NCBI GenBank assembly: GCA_947623685.1
Contig: CANQHF010000010.1
Coordinates: 1 to 38,716 of the forward strand
Reading direction: 5' to 3'
Origin: an uncultured Bacilli bacterium
GTDB lineage: Bacteria; Bacillota_I; Bacilli_A; RF39; UBA660
DNA: 38,716 nt
The notes beneath the pieces are model-generated. The model did no database searches, had not been told where the DNA came from, and saw only the letters and a program-made list of their open reading frames with translations. Positions 1 through 9,305 of this stretch are shown here, piece by piece. Position numbers and translations under genes: made by a program. Each line of letters opens with the position of its first letter. Within the stretch, counting starts at the first letter, position 1.

Positions 1-79
1 CTATTTAAACAATAAAATTTTTAATCCTACATTTTAACTTTTTTATCAAAAATCCCCAAAACTCTTTACATTAACAAAG

Positions 80-108
80 TCAGTTTAGAATAAACTAAGC
101 TGACTTGA
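80..108 (-). terminator. Weak hairpin overlapping the polC stop codon
   Basis: AGTCAG-CTTAG and CTAAA-CTGACT form a hairpin spanning the last polC codons and the stop. Only a short, interrupted T stretch follows on the minus strand, so termination is uncertain. Confidence 0.35.
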
Positions 109-3100
109 TTCTGGTAAATCTTTTAAAATGTTCATTAATCTCATTTTATCAATTAAGGTTAATGATAATTTAGATCTTGTTTGTAAATCTTCAATACTAA
201 TAAATCCACCCTTTTTTCTTTCTTCCACTATTTTTTTAGCAACGGTATCACCTAAACCATCAATTGATGAAAAAGGCGGATATATAGATGTCTCATCCTT
301 AACGTTCCAAACGGTGGAATTACTTTCATATAAATCAATTGGTAGAAATTTTATTCCTCTAGCGGTTGCTTCAAGAGCAACTTTTAAACTTTCTAACTGC
401 CCTATTTCTTTGTTAGTAGCATCATATCCTTTATTTTGAATTTCAATTATTTTTTCTTTTATCGCATCATATCCTTTTATCATTACATCAACATCAACAT
501 CAGTTGCTTTTGATGTAAACCATGAAGCATAAAAGTATACCGGCATATGAACTTTATACCAAGCTATTCTAAAGGCAGATATTACATAAGCAGCGGCATG
601 AGCCTTTGGAAACATATATTTAATTTTACTACAAGAGTCAATAAACCAATCTGGTATTTTAGCATCTTCCATTACTTTTTTATGTTCTAACCATGTTGCT
701 GGATCTTTTGATGCACGTCCCTTACGAACAAATTCCATTATTTTAAACGCTTTAATTGGCTCAACACCATTATACATTAAATAAACCATTATATCATCAC
801 GGCATCCAATTACGTCTTTAAATGGAACAATGTTATTTTTAATTAAATCCTGGGCATTACCAAGCCAAACATCAGTACCATGTGATAAACCAGATATTTT
901 AATAAGTTCTGCAAAAGTAGTTGGTTTGGTATCTTCAACCATTCCAATGGTAAAGGATGTACCAAATTCTGGAATACCAAGCGTTCCAGTTTTGTTTAGA
1001 ATTTGATCCGTTGTAACACCTAATGCTTTAGTTGATGTAAATATACTCATCGTTTCTTTATCATCTAGTGGCACTTTTGTTGTATCAGTTTTGGTTAAAT
1101 CTTGTATCATTCGAAGCTGGGTTGGATCAGAGTGACCTAAAATATCAAGCTTAAGTACACACTCATCTATTGCGTGATAATCAAAGTGGGTTGTTCGCCA
1201 CGGGCTTTCGGCATCATCCGCTGGAAACTGAAATGGTGTAAAGTCAAAAACTTCCATGTAATCTGGAATTACAACTATTCCACCAGGATGTTGCCCAGTC
1301 GTTCTTTTTACACCGGTGCAACCTAAAGCTAACCTATCAATTTCCGCACTACGCTTATTAATTGCTTTTTCTTCTAAATACCCTTTAACAAAACCATAAG
1401 CGGTTTTTTCGGCTACCGTACCAATGGTTCCAGCACGATAAACATTATCAGCTCCAAATAAAACTTTGGTATATGCGTGAGCTGATGCTTGGTTTAGATC
1501 ACTAAAATTAAGGTCAATGTCAGGTACTTTATCAGCATTAAAACCTAAAAAGGTAGCAAATGGCATATCATGACCATCTTTGTATAATTTTTCTGAGCAA
1601 CAAGGGCAATTTTTATCTGGTAAGTCAACACCAGTTGAATATTTCGAACCTAAGGATGTTCCATCATCAAACGTAAATATACTGTGCTTACATTTTAAGC
1701 AGCGATAATGCGCTGGAAGTGGATTAACTTCTGTTATACCCATCATCGTTGCAACAAAAGATGAACCAACAGAACCCCTTGAACCAACTAAATAACCTTC
1801 ATCATTTGAGTGCTTAACTAGTCTTTGTGCTATTAGATAAATTGGATCAAATCCACCACCAATTATACCACCTAACTCCTTTTTTACTTTTTGATCTAAA
1901 ATTTCAGGAGTTAACTCTTCATCATCTTTTGAATTTTCCTTAAAGTAATTTTTAAGCAAATCCTTAACAGCATCAAATCCTTTTATTAAAATAGAATGTA
2001 AATACGCAAAAGTTTTTTGTTTTAAATTTTCATCAGTTTCATTAGGATATTGTTTTTTTATGTTTTCTTCACATATTTTATAAACGGTATTTCCATATAA
2101 TTCCATTGAAATACGTTCTTCGATGTTATAAGGTAATGGATTTCCATACCAAGATTCTGCTTTTTCAAAAACCAAATCCGTTACAACCCTTGGACAGTCT
2201 AAGTAACTTTTTCCATCATCTGATTTAACCCTAGGAGAAAAAGGAATTCCCTTAGTGTCAATTATTACTTCTATTTCATCTACCATATCAAGAATTTTAT
2301 TAGTGTTAGTAACAACTATTTCATTTGCTAAGTCTTTACCTAAAAATGAAAAATTATCTAACATTTCATTTGTTGTTCTAAAGTGTTGGGAAGGAATTTC
2401 TTTTATTTCTTTTTTTGCTAATGGATGTCTTCCACCACCAGGAACCCTTTGATTAACAATTATTTCTCGATATATTTTATCTTCTTTTGTCATGTGATGC
2501 ACATCACCTGTAGCAACGATTATTTTACCAGCTTCTTTAGTTGATGTAACTATTTTTTTAATGTGTTTTTTAAGTTCTTCTTCATCTTTAAAATCTCCCA
2601 TTTGGATTAAATGGTCATATACATCTGGCGGCTGAACTTCCACGTAATCATAAAAGTTAATTATGTTTGTAAGTTCTTCTCCTTCTTTACTTCTTGCTTC
2701 TATAAAAATCTCTGATTCATAGCAGCCACTTCCTATTAAAACCCCTTCTCTTAATTTTTCTACTTCACTTCTTAATATTCTAGGAGTTTTATATAAATAT
2801 TTAGTATTAGCTAAAGATATCATTTTAAAGATGTTTTTTAAGCCAGTCTTATTAAGTGCGATGGCATTAAAGTGATATGTTCTACCAAATTTATGTATTT
2901 CATTTTTGGAAACCAAGCGATCTAAATCACTTATTTTTTCATAATTTTGTGAATTAAGCTTTAATAAAAACTTATGAAAGATTTTTGCGGTAGCTTCAGC
3001 ATCATAATCTGCTCTGTGGTGAGCGTCTTCATCAAAGTCAACATCATATCTTTTAACTAAAGCAGATAAACTATGTCTTGAATATCCTTGATCAAGCGTT

Positions 3101-4677
3101 CTTGATAATTCCAAGGTATCCAAAACGGTGTTTTTAAACTCGCCTAATTTGTATTTTTTCATTGCCATTTCAATAAAAGAGACGTCAAACTTTGCGTTAT
3201 GTGCAACCATTGGCAAATTACCTACCCATTTTAAAAACCTTTTGGTAACGGTTTTTTCATCAGCGCATTCTTTTACCATATCATCAGTTATTTGGGTTAA
3301 TGCCGTAATGTTATCTGGAATGTGTCTTTTTGGATTAATTAATTCATCAAAGCGGTCAATTATTTGTCCATTTAGTATTTTAACCGCACCAATTTCAATC
3401 ATTTGATCGCTTCCAGCAGCATTAAAACCAGTTGTTTCAGTATCAAAAACAACATAAGTGCTTTCCATAAGTGATGCATCGATCGGCCTTAATACAATGT
3501 TAACGGTATCATCAACAAGCGTTAACTCAGTTCCGTATAAACCTTTAAAATGCTTACTTTTATCTTCTATTTTTTTATTGTGTTCTTTAATTATTCCATA
3601 CGCAATAGGAAAAGCTTGACAGCCATTATGATCGGTTATAGCAACTCCTTTATATCCTTTATCTATTGCATAACTAACAAGTTCACAAGTATGTTTACCT
3701 AAATCAACTTTAGTTAATCCATCCATCTGACTCATCATGGTATGAGCGTGAAGTTCAACTCTTTTTTCTTTAGCATCATCGGTTATTATCTTATCTTTAG
3801 ATGGTATTTTCATTACGTTTCTAACGTTTAATACCAAATCTTTATCATACATATCTTGTTTAACATAACCGTTTATTCTAAACCATCCTGATTTCATTGA
3901 TTTAGCTAATTTTGAAAAGATTAAAGAATCCTTTGTAAAAAACTTAGCATATATGCTATCCGTATTATCACTTATTTTAAGGGTGAGTATTTTAAAAGCG
4001 CTTTTGTTTGATTCAAATTCTTCGGTTGCAAAAACGTATGCTTCAACCGTCACGTTAGCTTCTTCGGTGATAATATCTTTTATCATAGTTACTTTACCCT
4101 TAGGCTCATTCCCTAATAAAACTGGATCATCTTTTGATTCTTTTTCAGTTATTTCTTGCTTTATTTCATTTTTTAATGCTTCCTTAACCTTTATGGAATT
4201 TTCTTCATTTATAAAGAAATCAACGTCAATATCTTTAAATCCTAACTTTTTATAATATGATATAAAACTATTTAAATTATTTCTAAAGATATTTTCTTCA
4301 GCAACATTATCAACGTCTATTATCAATTTATTTTTTTCCGTTTTTACCTGTTTTTCTTTAAATAATTCCTTCATTGGTTTAGTTAAAGTACTATTTTCTA
4401 TTGCTTGTTTATAATAATTAATTGCGTTTTCATAATTTATATTTCTTATAACGTATTCCGCTGCAATAGAGTTCATATCACTAAAAGCATTTTTTATGTT
4501 ATCATTAATAAAATTAAAAACATCATAATTAAGTGAGTTTTCTATTTCAATTACAAAAACACCATTTTTTCTAGATGAATCAAGTTTAAGTTTTAATATT
4601 TTACCATCTTTAAAAAAATCATAATATTCTTTAGGTAAACCAATTTTATCTAAAAATAACTTAAGCTTATCATGCAT
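85..4677 (-). CDS. polC: DNA polymerase III subunit alpha, Gram-positive PolC type
   Basis: PolC is the replicative polymerase of low-GC Gram-positives and carries its own 3'-5' proofreading exonuclease. Visible in order are an OB-fold-like region (about residues 195-300), the first part of a PHP domain with HAHT near 313, an inserted DEDD exonuclease (DTETTGF near 415, VAHNAKFD near 494, HHRADYDA near 556), the rest of PHP, a Cys4 zinc site (CLKCKH and CPCC near 1000-1030), and the catalytic PDIDLNFSD near 1055. The C-terminus QLSLF is the same clamp-binding end as in Bacillus PolC. The length of about 1,530 residues is slightly above the Bacillus 1,437. The ORF track starts at a GTG inside the Shine-Dalgarno; I prefer ATG at 4677, which has AAGGTGA six bases upstream. 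No proS or rseP neighbour is seen; the gene follows a terminator and has its own -10 TATAAT. Identity is very sure. Confidence 0.98.
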   Translation of the reverse strand: MHDKLKLFLDKIGLPKEYYDFFKDGKILKLKLDSSRKNGVFVIEIENSLNYDVFNFINDNIKNAFSDMNSIAAEYVIRNINYENAINYYKQAIENSTLTKPMKELFKEKQVKTEKNKLIIDVDNVAEENIFRNNLNSFISYYKKLGFKDIDVDFFINEENSIKVKEALKNEIKQEITEKESKDDPVLLGNEPKGKVTMIKDIITEEANVTVEAYVFATEEFESNKSAFKILTLKISDNTDSIYAKFFTKDSLIFSKLAKSMKSGWFRINGYVKQDMYDKDLVLNVRNVMKIPSKDKIITDDAKEKRVELHAHTMMSQMDGLTKVDLGKHTCELVSYAIDKGYKGVAITDHNGCQAFPIAYGIIKEHNKKIEDKSKHFKGLYGTELTLVDDTVNIVLRPIDASLMESTYVVFDTETTGFNAAGSDQMIEIGAVKILNGQIIDRFDELINPKRHIPDNITALTQITDDMVKECADEKTVTKRFLKWVGNLPMVAHNAKFDVSFIEMAMKKYKLGEFKNTVLDTLELSRTLDQGYSRHSLSALVKRYDVDFDEDAHHRADYDAEATAKIFHKFLLKLNSQNYEKISDLDRLVSKNEIHKFGRTYHFNAIALNKTGLKNIFKMISLANTKYLYKTPRILRSEVEKLREGVLIGSGCYESEIFIEARSKEGEELTNIINFYDYVEVQPPDVYDHLIQMGDFKDEEELKKHIKKIVTSTKEAGKIIVATGDVHHMTKEDKIYREIIVNQRVPGGGRHPLAKKEIKEIPSQHFRTTNEMLDNFSFLGKDLANEIVVTNTNKILDMVDEIEVIIDTKGIPFSPRVKSDDGKSYLDCPRVVTDLVFEKAESWYGNPLPYNIEERISMELYGNTVYKICEENIKKQYPNETDENLKQKTFAYLHSILIKGFDAVKDLLKNYFKENSKDDEELTPEILDQKVKKELGGIIGGGFDPIYLIAQRLVKHSNDEGYLVGSRGSVGSSFVATMMGITEVNPLPAHYRCLKCKHSIFTFDDGTSLGSKYSTGVDLPDKNCPCCSEKLYKDGHDMPFATFLGFNADKVPDIDLNFSDLNQASAHAYTKVLFGADNVYRAGTIGTVAEKTAYGFVKGYLEEKAINKRSAEIDRLALGCTGVKRTTGQHPGGIVVIPDYMEVFDFTPFQFPADDAESPWRTTHFDYHAIDECVLKLDILGHSDPTQLRMIQDLTKTDTTKVPLDDKETMSIFTSTKALGVTTDQILNKTGTLGIPEFGTSFTIGMVEDTKPTTFAELIKISGLSHGTDVWLGNAQDLIKNNIVPFKDVIGCRDDIMVYLMYNGVEPIKAFKIMEFVRKGRASKDPATWLEHKKVMEDAKIPDWFIDSCSKIKYMFPKAHAAAYVISAFRIAWYKVHMPVYFYASWFTSKATDVDVDVMIKGYDAIKEKIIEIQNKGYDATNKEIGQLESLKVALEATARGIKFLPIDLYESNSTVWNVKDETSIYPPFSSIDGLGDTVAKKIVEERKKGGFISIEDLQTRSKLSLTLIDKMRLMNILKDLPESSQLSLF

Positions 4678-4704
4678 CTTTATCACCTTACTTCGTTATT
4701 AATT

Positions 4705-4710
4705 ATTATA
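4705..4710 (-). promoter_or_regulatory. Candidate sigma-A -10 element for polC
   Basis: TATAAT lies about 28 bases before the polC ATG and downstream of the preceding terminator. The hexamer at the 17-base position (TTTAAT) is a poor -35, so this is a tentative call. Confidence 0.45.
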
Positions 4711-4745
4711 ACATTTAAACTTTTTTTATTAAATACTTTCTAATT

Positions 4746-4774
4746 AAAAAAACAACTTTTTTAGTTGTTTTTTT
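4746..4774 (-). terminator. Terminator between the deacetylase-like gene and polC
   Basis: AACAACT and AGTTGTT arms are flanked by A-runs and T-runs of seven on either side. The element can work in both directions and ends the transcript of the upstream minus-strand gene. Confidence 0.85.
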
Positions 4775-4777
4775 AAA

Positions 4778-5620
4778 TCACTCCTTAATTAAATCTGATA
4801 ATAAAACAATTTTATATCCCCTACTTTTAATGGTGTTAATCATTAAATTAAAATATGAATAATCAAATTCATCAGCATCGAAAACAATCATTTTACCTTT
4901 ATCCAACTTTTGTTTAAGTTCACTAATACTTGGATTAATTATGGTAGGTGATAGCGTATGCATTTTCTTTTTTGAACATAATTCTTTAACTTTTTTATCC
5001 TTAATAGTACTTAAGCAAAAATTTGAATCTTTTAAGGTTATGCTTTCAATTAAATTATTGGTAACACTAATCATGTTTTTTATGTATTTTCCATCATAAC
5101 CTAAATTATATATTTCACAATCTAAATTAACCATAGAAAAAGCCGTTTCAACGTTTTTTTCTAAATAAGCGCCATCAACAAAAAAATTAACATTTACTTT
5201 TGCTTTAGATACCATACTTAATAATTGATTAACTAACTTATCATTTGTAATTTTAAAAATAATAGCAACTTCATCTTTTTTGTCATTTCCACCAGTTATA
5301 AAATAATCATAGTTTTTAGTTATCGTAGTTTCTGGAAGTTTACTATCATATATGATTTTTTCTTTGTTAAATTCATCATCTTCTTTCATATTTTTATAAG
5401 ATGCTTTTTTATTAACTACCAAACCAGATGCCCCAAGAATTATCTCATCATCACGTATTTTTGGTTCTTGTGGTTTAACGTCGTGATTATTTTTATAAGA
5501 TGCAACTTCCTTCATTATTGGATCATTTTCCCTTACCTTAGAAAAAACCTTATCAGTATAAATAAAGCTTAATAGTAATAATAAAAAAAGACTAGCTAAT
5601 TTACTTATGTTTTTTAACAA
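4778..5620 (-). CDS. Secreted degenerate polysaccharide-deacetylase-like protein
   Basis: A 280-residue protein with an N-terminal hydrophobic segment (residues 8-21) that is a signal peptide or anchor. The C-terminal 165 residues resemble a NodB fold: AIIFKITND aligns with the usual TFDDGP strand, then KVNVNFFVDGAYLEKN (141-156) matches the 'ATFFV.G..v..n' block, and the end 'GYKIVLLSDLI' matches the last strand. The metal-binding Asp and the HxxxH histidines of active deacetylases are not present, so it is probably non-catalytic. The middle contains 'GLVVNKKASYKNMK', seen by eye in other secreted deacetylase-like proteins. It starts at TTG after GGTGAT. A terminator separates it from orf312 upstream. 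The NodB assignment is inference from pattern; no enzymatic function is claimed. Confidence 0.6.
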   Translation of the reverse strand: MLKNISKLASLFLLLLLSFIYTDKVFSKVRENDPIMKEVASYKNNHDVKPQEPKIRDDEIILGASGLVVNKKASYKNMKEDDEFNKEKIIYDSKLPETTITKNYDYFITGGNDKKDEVAIIFKITNDKLVNQLLSMVSKAKVNVNFFVDGAYLEKNVETAFSMVNLDCEIYNLGYDGKYIKNMISVTNNLIESITLKDSNFCLSTIKDKKVKELCSKKKMHTLSPTIINPSISELKQKLDKGKMIVFDADEFDYSYFNLMINTIKSRGYKIVLLSDLIKE

Positions 5621-5658
5621 TTAAATCACCTAATTAATAATATGAATGAATAATAAAA

Positions 5659-5678
5659 AAAGACTTTAAATAGTCTTT
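5659..5678 (-). terminator. Terminator after the 312-residue membrane protein
   Basis: AAAGACT and AGTCTTT arms with a six-base loop are followed on the minus strand by seven T. The hairpin begins at the stop codon of the upstream gene. Confidence 0.75.
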
Positions 5679-6615
5679 AATCTTTATATGTATTTTCTGG
5701 TTTTAATATGTATGAATTCGTAATATATGCTTTTTTATTATTATCTTTTTTATATTTCCAATTAGATAATTTTAACTTTTTTATGTTATTTCCATATATC
5801 ATAAACGTTACTTTCGTTGATTTATTAACGTTTGGAACTACAACGTTTATTTTATTTACAGCATTATCAAATGTTTTTAACATTACGTTTTTATTTGATA
5901 CGTCCGTGTATTTTACAATGATTTTATATATATTATTATCTGGAAGGGTAACGGTAAAATTCCTTGGATTTTCCTTTAACGTTGAAACAACGATTTTTCC
6001 TTTACTTTTTTTAGCTTCCTTTATCTCTTCGTTTAAAACTGGGCTATAATAACCTTTTACCGTAAATACTTTATAAGCATACTTATCACTATTTTTTTCG
6101 CCATCGTTAAAATTCCAACCAGAAGGTGCATATGATTTATCTATCTTGGCAGCATTTGTTATTTCTAATTTGATTTTCCAAGTTTTATTTTGGTTTTTAA
6201 CCGAATTAATTTTTATTTTAAAACTTTTTGTATTCGAATCATATTCTTTTACTTTTTTAAGTTCCCATTCGTTTTTAGTCATTTCGTATAGTGAATATTT
6301 ATATCCACCCGAATAATTACTTACACTATTTGGAACTTTAAATTCCATTACGTAATCATGATTATCATCATATTTATAATTAACCATAAATCCATCTTTG
6401 TTTTCTAAAGCTCCAAAGGTTTTTTCTAAAGTTAAATGATAAATGGTTTTTAAAGGTGATTTTCCTGTTACGATATCGATTAGAAAAAAAGATAATACCA
6501 AACATAAAAGAAGTGATAATACAATCATTTTTTTTGACTTTTTAATTGCATCAACATCTGCTAGTTTTGGTCTTCCAACCTTGTTTTTTTCTTCTTTTAA
6601 AAGCCACTCTTTCAT
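5677..6615 (-). CDS. Single-pass membrane protein of unknown function
   Basis: I do not recognise a family for this 312-residue protein. It has a short cytoplasmic N-terminus rich in Lys with GRPKLADVDAIKK, one transmembrane helix at about residues 30-50, and a large extracellular part made of strand-like segments rich in Lys, Asn, Tyr and Thr, suggestive of immunoglobulin-like or other beta-sandwich modules. The Shine-Dalgarno GGAGGTGATTAAAAC precedes ATG at 6615. It lies 18 bases downstream of ezrA and is followed by a terminator, so it is probably the last gene of an ezrA transcript. A role at the cell surface or divisome is a guess from context only. Confidence 0.75.
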   Translation of the reverse strand: MKEWLLKEEKNKVGRPKLADVDAIKKSKKMIVLSLLLCLVLSFFLIDIVTGKSPLKTIYHLTLEKTFGALENKDGFMVNYKYDDNHDYVMEFKVPNSVSNYSGGYKYSLYEMTKNEWELKKVKEYDSNTKSFKIKINSVKNQNKTWKIKLEITNAAKIDKSYAPSGWNFNDGEKNSDKYAYKVFTVKGYYSPVLNEEIKEAKKSKGKIVVSTLKENPRNFTVTLPDNNIYKIIVKYTDVSNKNVMLKTFDNAVNKINVVVPNVNKSTKVTFMIYGNNIKKLKLSNWKYKKDNNKKAYITNSYILKPENTYKD

Positions 6616-6633
6616 GTTTTAATCACCTCCCAT

Positions 6634-8343
6634 TTATTTTTTATAATCTAATATTTTTTTATGAATACCAGGTTCTACAATATCAAGCGTTGTAATACTA
6701 AGTTCTAAAGATTTTTTGTATTCACCATTAAAGAATAATTGTTCTGCTTTAACTAGTCCATCGTTAATTGATGGCTTGCTAGAGCGATATCTATTACCAT
6801 AAACAATTGCATACTCTGATAAAAGCGCTGACTTTACCATTTCAGCGGTGGTATTATGTAATTTAAAAACCAAGTCCCTTGCCGTATCGACCCTTACGTT
6901 TAAAGTATCAACATCAAGTGGTTTTTTAGAAAGCTCATTTTGGATTTCTTTGATTGCATCAGATGCTTCCGAAAGTTCTACGTAATAATTATCTGGTATG
7001 ATAGGTAATCTATTTTTTCTTATTTGATATTTAGATTGTTTTAATAATAATTTAATATCTTCTAATTGCCCTTTAGCTCGCTCTTCATCATCTTTTAAAT
7101 TACCAACCTTTAGAATAATTGAATTTAATCTTTCATGTAACTTTGATAATTTTAGCATTATTATTTCAAGTTCACTATTTAACTTTGAATAAGGAAAAGT
7201 ATGATTTTTATCCAAGTTTTTTAATTTTTCATAATCTTTTATTATTTGTTCAAACTCCGCTTTTAAAAGTTTAACAGAATCAAGCGTTTCATCAGTTAAA
7301 TTATAGTTTTTTTTCATATCTGGTAAATTAGTTTCGATTGCTAAAATAACCTTTTCAACGTGTTTTTTAATTTTATCAAACTTTATAAGCCCTTCTTCAT
7401 AATATTTTCTAGTTAGTTTTTCGGTTTCAAAATCATTAAATAATGAATCAAAGTAATCTAATATTGTTTTAAGTTCAAATGTTACGTCTTCTAAGTTTAA
7501 AACCCTTACCCTGTCAAATATTGCATTAACCTTTTTTTCAGTTTCCACGATGTTATATTCAACGTTTAAATAATCAAGCTGATAACCTTCTCTAGTAAGT
7601 TTTATATATTCAGTTGATACATCTTCAGTTCTTTTTGGAATTAAATTTTTACCCATTAACATTATTTCTGGGATTTCATCTATTATGATTGTCATATGAT
7701 CTAACATTTCTGTTAAACCTTTAACAACGTATATAACTTCTTCATAATCTTTTTTATCCATTACCACTTCAAACTCTTCAAAACGCCTTTCAATGGTTTC
7801 AAACTGAAGTTCAATCGTTTTGGCGGTTTCTTCATAATCAGCTTTGGTCTCAATAAATCTCTTTTTTAATTTTCTATATAAAGCTTTTAACTTAATTACC
7901 GTAGCACGATTTCTTTCTTCACTTAAGGTAATTTCTTTTATTTCTGATAAAATATTTTTAACCTTTGTTTTTATTTCAGCTAATTTTATTTCTATTTCAG
8001 CTATTTTTTTATATACTTCGGAAGGTTTAGACTTATCAATTAAAAAATCTAATTCAATTAACATATCATTGATAAAAGGAATGGTCTCGTTTTCAATTAT
8101 TTCAAACTTTATTTTCCAAGCATTATATTTTTCTTCTAGTTTGTTATTGTTTTTAACTAACGCTTCCACTTTGGATAATTCATTTAAAACAGGAACGTTA
8201 ATAAGTAGGTTCTTTTCTTTTTCCAAAGATGATGCAATTTTTAATAAATAATTCTTCTTTCTTTTTTTAATAACGATAACAAAAACAATTATAATAATTA
8301 TTATTGCCGCAGCAACGCTACCAATATATAATCCTTTAGTCAC
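6634..8343 (-). CDS. ezrA: Septation ring formation regulator EzrA
   Basis: EzrA is a membrane-anchored regulator of FtsZ ring assembly in low-GC Gram-positives. The 569-residue length matches the family (562 in Bacillus subtilis). The N-terminus has one transmembrane helix (residues 5-26) followed by KKRKK, and the rest is an almost entirely helical, Glu/Lys-rich spectrin-like rod. The stretch KYNAWKIKFEII...FINDMLIELDFLID at about 74-103 is typical of the family. The start is GTG with AGGAGG upstream. Proximity of ezrA and rpsD is also known in Bacillus and supports the call. It is read divergently from rpsD. Confidence 0.93.
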   Translation of the reverse strand: MTKGLYIGSVAAAIIIIIIVFVIVIKKRKKNYLLKIASSLEKEKNLLINVPVLNELSKVEALVKNNNKLEEKYNAWKIKFEIIENETIPFINDMLIELDFLIDKSKPSEVYKKIAEIEIKLAEIKTKVKNILSEIKEITLSEERNRATVIKLKALYRKLKKRFIETKADYEETAKTIELQFETIERRFEEFEVVMDKKDYEEVIYVVKGLTEMLDHMTIIIDEIPEIMLMGKNLIPKRTEDVSTEYIKLTREGYQLDYLNVEYNIVETEKKVNAIFDRVRVLNLEDVTFELKTILDYFDSLFNDFETEKLTRKYYEEGLIKFDKIKKHVEKVILAIETNLPDMKKNYNLTDETLDSVKLLKAEFEQIIKDYEKLKNLDKNHTFPYSKLNSELEIIMLKLSKLHERLNSIILKVGNLKDDEERAKGQLEDIKLLLKQSKYQIRKNRLPIIPDNYYVELSEASDAIKEIQNELSKKPLDVDTLNVRVDTARDLVFKLHNTTAEMVKSALLSEYAIVYGNRYRSSKPSINDGLVKAEQLFFNGEYKKSLELSITTLDIVEPGIHKKILDYKK

Positions 8344-8462
8344 TTTTATCTATCCTCCTACCATATACTGATATTTTAACACAAAATTCTACATTTTGCA
8401 CCATATACTATCAAAAATGATTATAATTTTAGATATTGAGTTTAAAAGCACATAATAAATTC

Positions 8463-8491
8463 TTGACTATTTTCATATAATTAGTTATAAT
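8463..8491 (+). promoter_or_regulatory. Sigma-A promoter of rpsD
   Basis: TTGACT at 8463-8468 and TATAAT at 8486-8491 are separated by 17 bases, close to the consensus. Transcription would start near 8498, giving a leader of about 165 bases. Confidence 0.9.
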
Positions 8492-8497
8492 TAGCTA

Positions 8498-8664
8498 GTG
8501 TAAACTTTAAAGCAGCACTAATTGAATTTGGTAACGTGTTTGTTTGCGTTTTTAAGCTATATGAGTAATTCTAAAGCTGCAAGGATGAAAATATTAAAAC
8601 AAACTCCCTACTAAATGGCAATGGTCCTTTAGTTTACTCTTAAAAAACAAAGGAGGATTAAAAT
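8498..8664 (+). ncRNA. Structured 5' leader of rpsD, probable S4 autoregulatory element
   Basis: The leader is closed by a long-range helix: GTAAACTTTAAAG (8500-8512) pairs with CTTTAGTTTAC (8627-8637). Inside it, GCAGC near 8513 can pair with GCTGC near 8576. In Bacillus the rpsD leader binds S4 and represses its own gene; the position and layout here fit that class. The Shine-Dalgarno AGGAGG (8651-8656) lies just outside the closing helix. Which conformer hides it cannot be decided by eye. Confidence 0.65.
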
Positions 8665-9270
8665 ATGGCAAGATATACAGGTCCAATGTATAAGAAAAGT
8701 CGTCATTTAGGTTTTTCCTTACTTGAAACTGGAAAAGAACTTACTAAAAAACCATATGGTCCAGGACAACATGGTAATGAAAATAAACGTGGTAAGGCAT
8801 CTGAGTATAAGCTTCAATTAATGGAAAAACAAAAAGTTAGACTAATGTATGGAATTAACGAAAAACAATTCAGATTGACGTTTGAAAAAGCAGCTAAAAT
8901 GAAAGGTATTCAAGGTGAAAACTTCCTAAAACTTTTAGAAAGTAGATTAGATAACATCGTATACCGTATGGGAATTGCGGCAACTAGAAAAGCTGCAAGA
9001 CAAATAGTTAATCACGGACATATAACGGTTAATGGTAAAAAGGTTGACATTCCATCATATCAAGTTAAACCAGGTGACGTTGTTGCGGTTAAAGAATCAT
9101 CTAAAGATCATAAAGCTATTTTAGAGTCTTTAGAAAAAATTAACAAAACCGTTGAATACGTTGATTTTGATAAGAAAAAATTATCTGGAACTTACGTACG
9201 TATGCCAGAAAGAAGCGAATTAAAAGCAGACATAAAAGAGTCAATGATCGTTGAATTCTATAATAAATAA
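8665..9270 (+). CDS. rpsD: 30S ribosomal protein S4
   Basis: S4 binds 16S rRNA early in small-subunit assembly. The 201-residue length is the same as in Bacillus. The N-terminus [19 protein letters not shown], the [32 protein letters not shown] block of the S4 RNA-binding domain (about residues 92-125) and the C-terminal EFYNK are all family hallmarks. It has a strong AAAGGAGG Shine-Dalgarno, its own sigma-A promoter and leader, and an intrinsic terminator, so it is a single-gene unit. It is one of only two plus-strand genes in the window. Confidence 0.99.
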   Translation: MARYTGPMYKKSRHLGFSLLETGKELTKKPYGPGQHGNENKRGKASEYKLQLMEKQKVRLMYGINEKQFRLTFEKAAKMKGIQGENFLKLLESRLDNIVYRMGIAATRKAARQIVNHGHITVNGKKVDIPSYQVKPGDVVAVKESSKDHKAILESLEKINKTVEYVDFDKKKLSGTYVRMPERSELKADIKESMIVEFYNK

Positions 9271-9290
9271 GGCTTTAAGCCTTATTTTTA
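9266..9290 (+). terminator. rpsD terminator
   Basis: A near-perfect palindrome, ATAAGGCTT-T-AAGCCTTAT, overlaps the stop codon region and is followed by TTTTTA. Confidence 0.9.
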
Positions 9291-9305
9291 TTATGAAAAA
9301 AAGGA

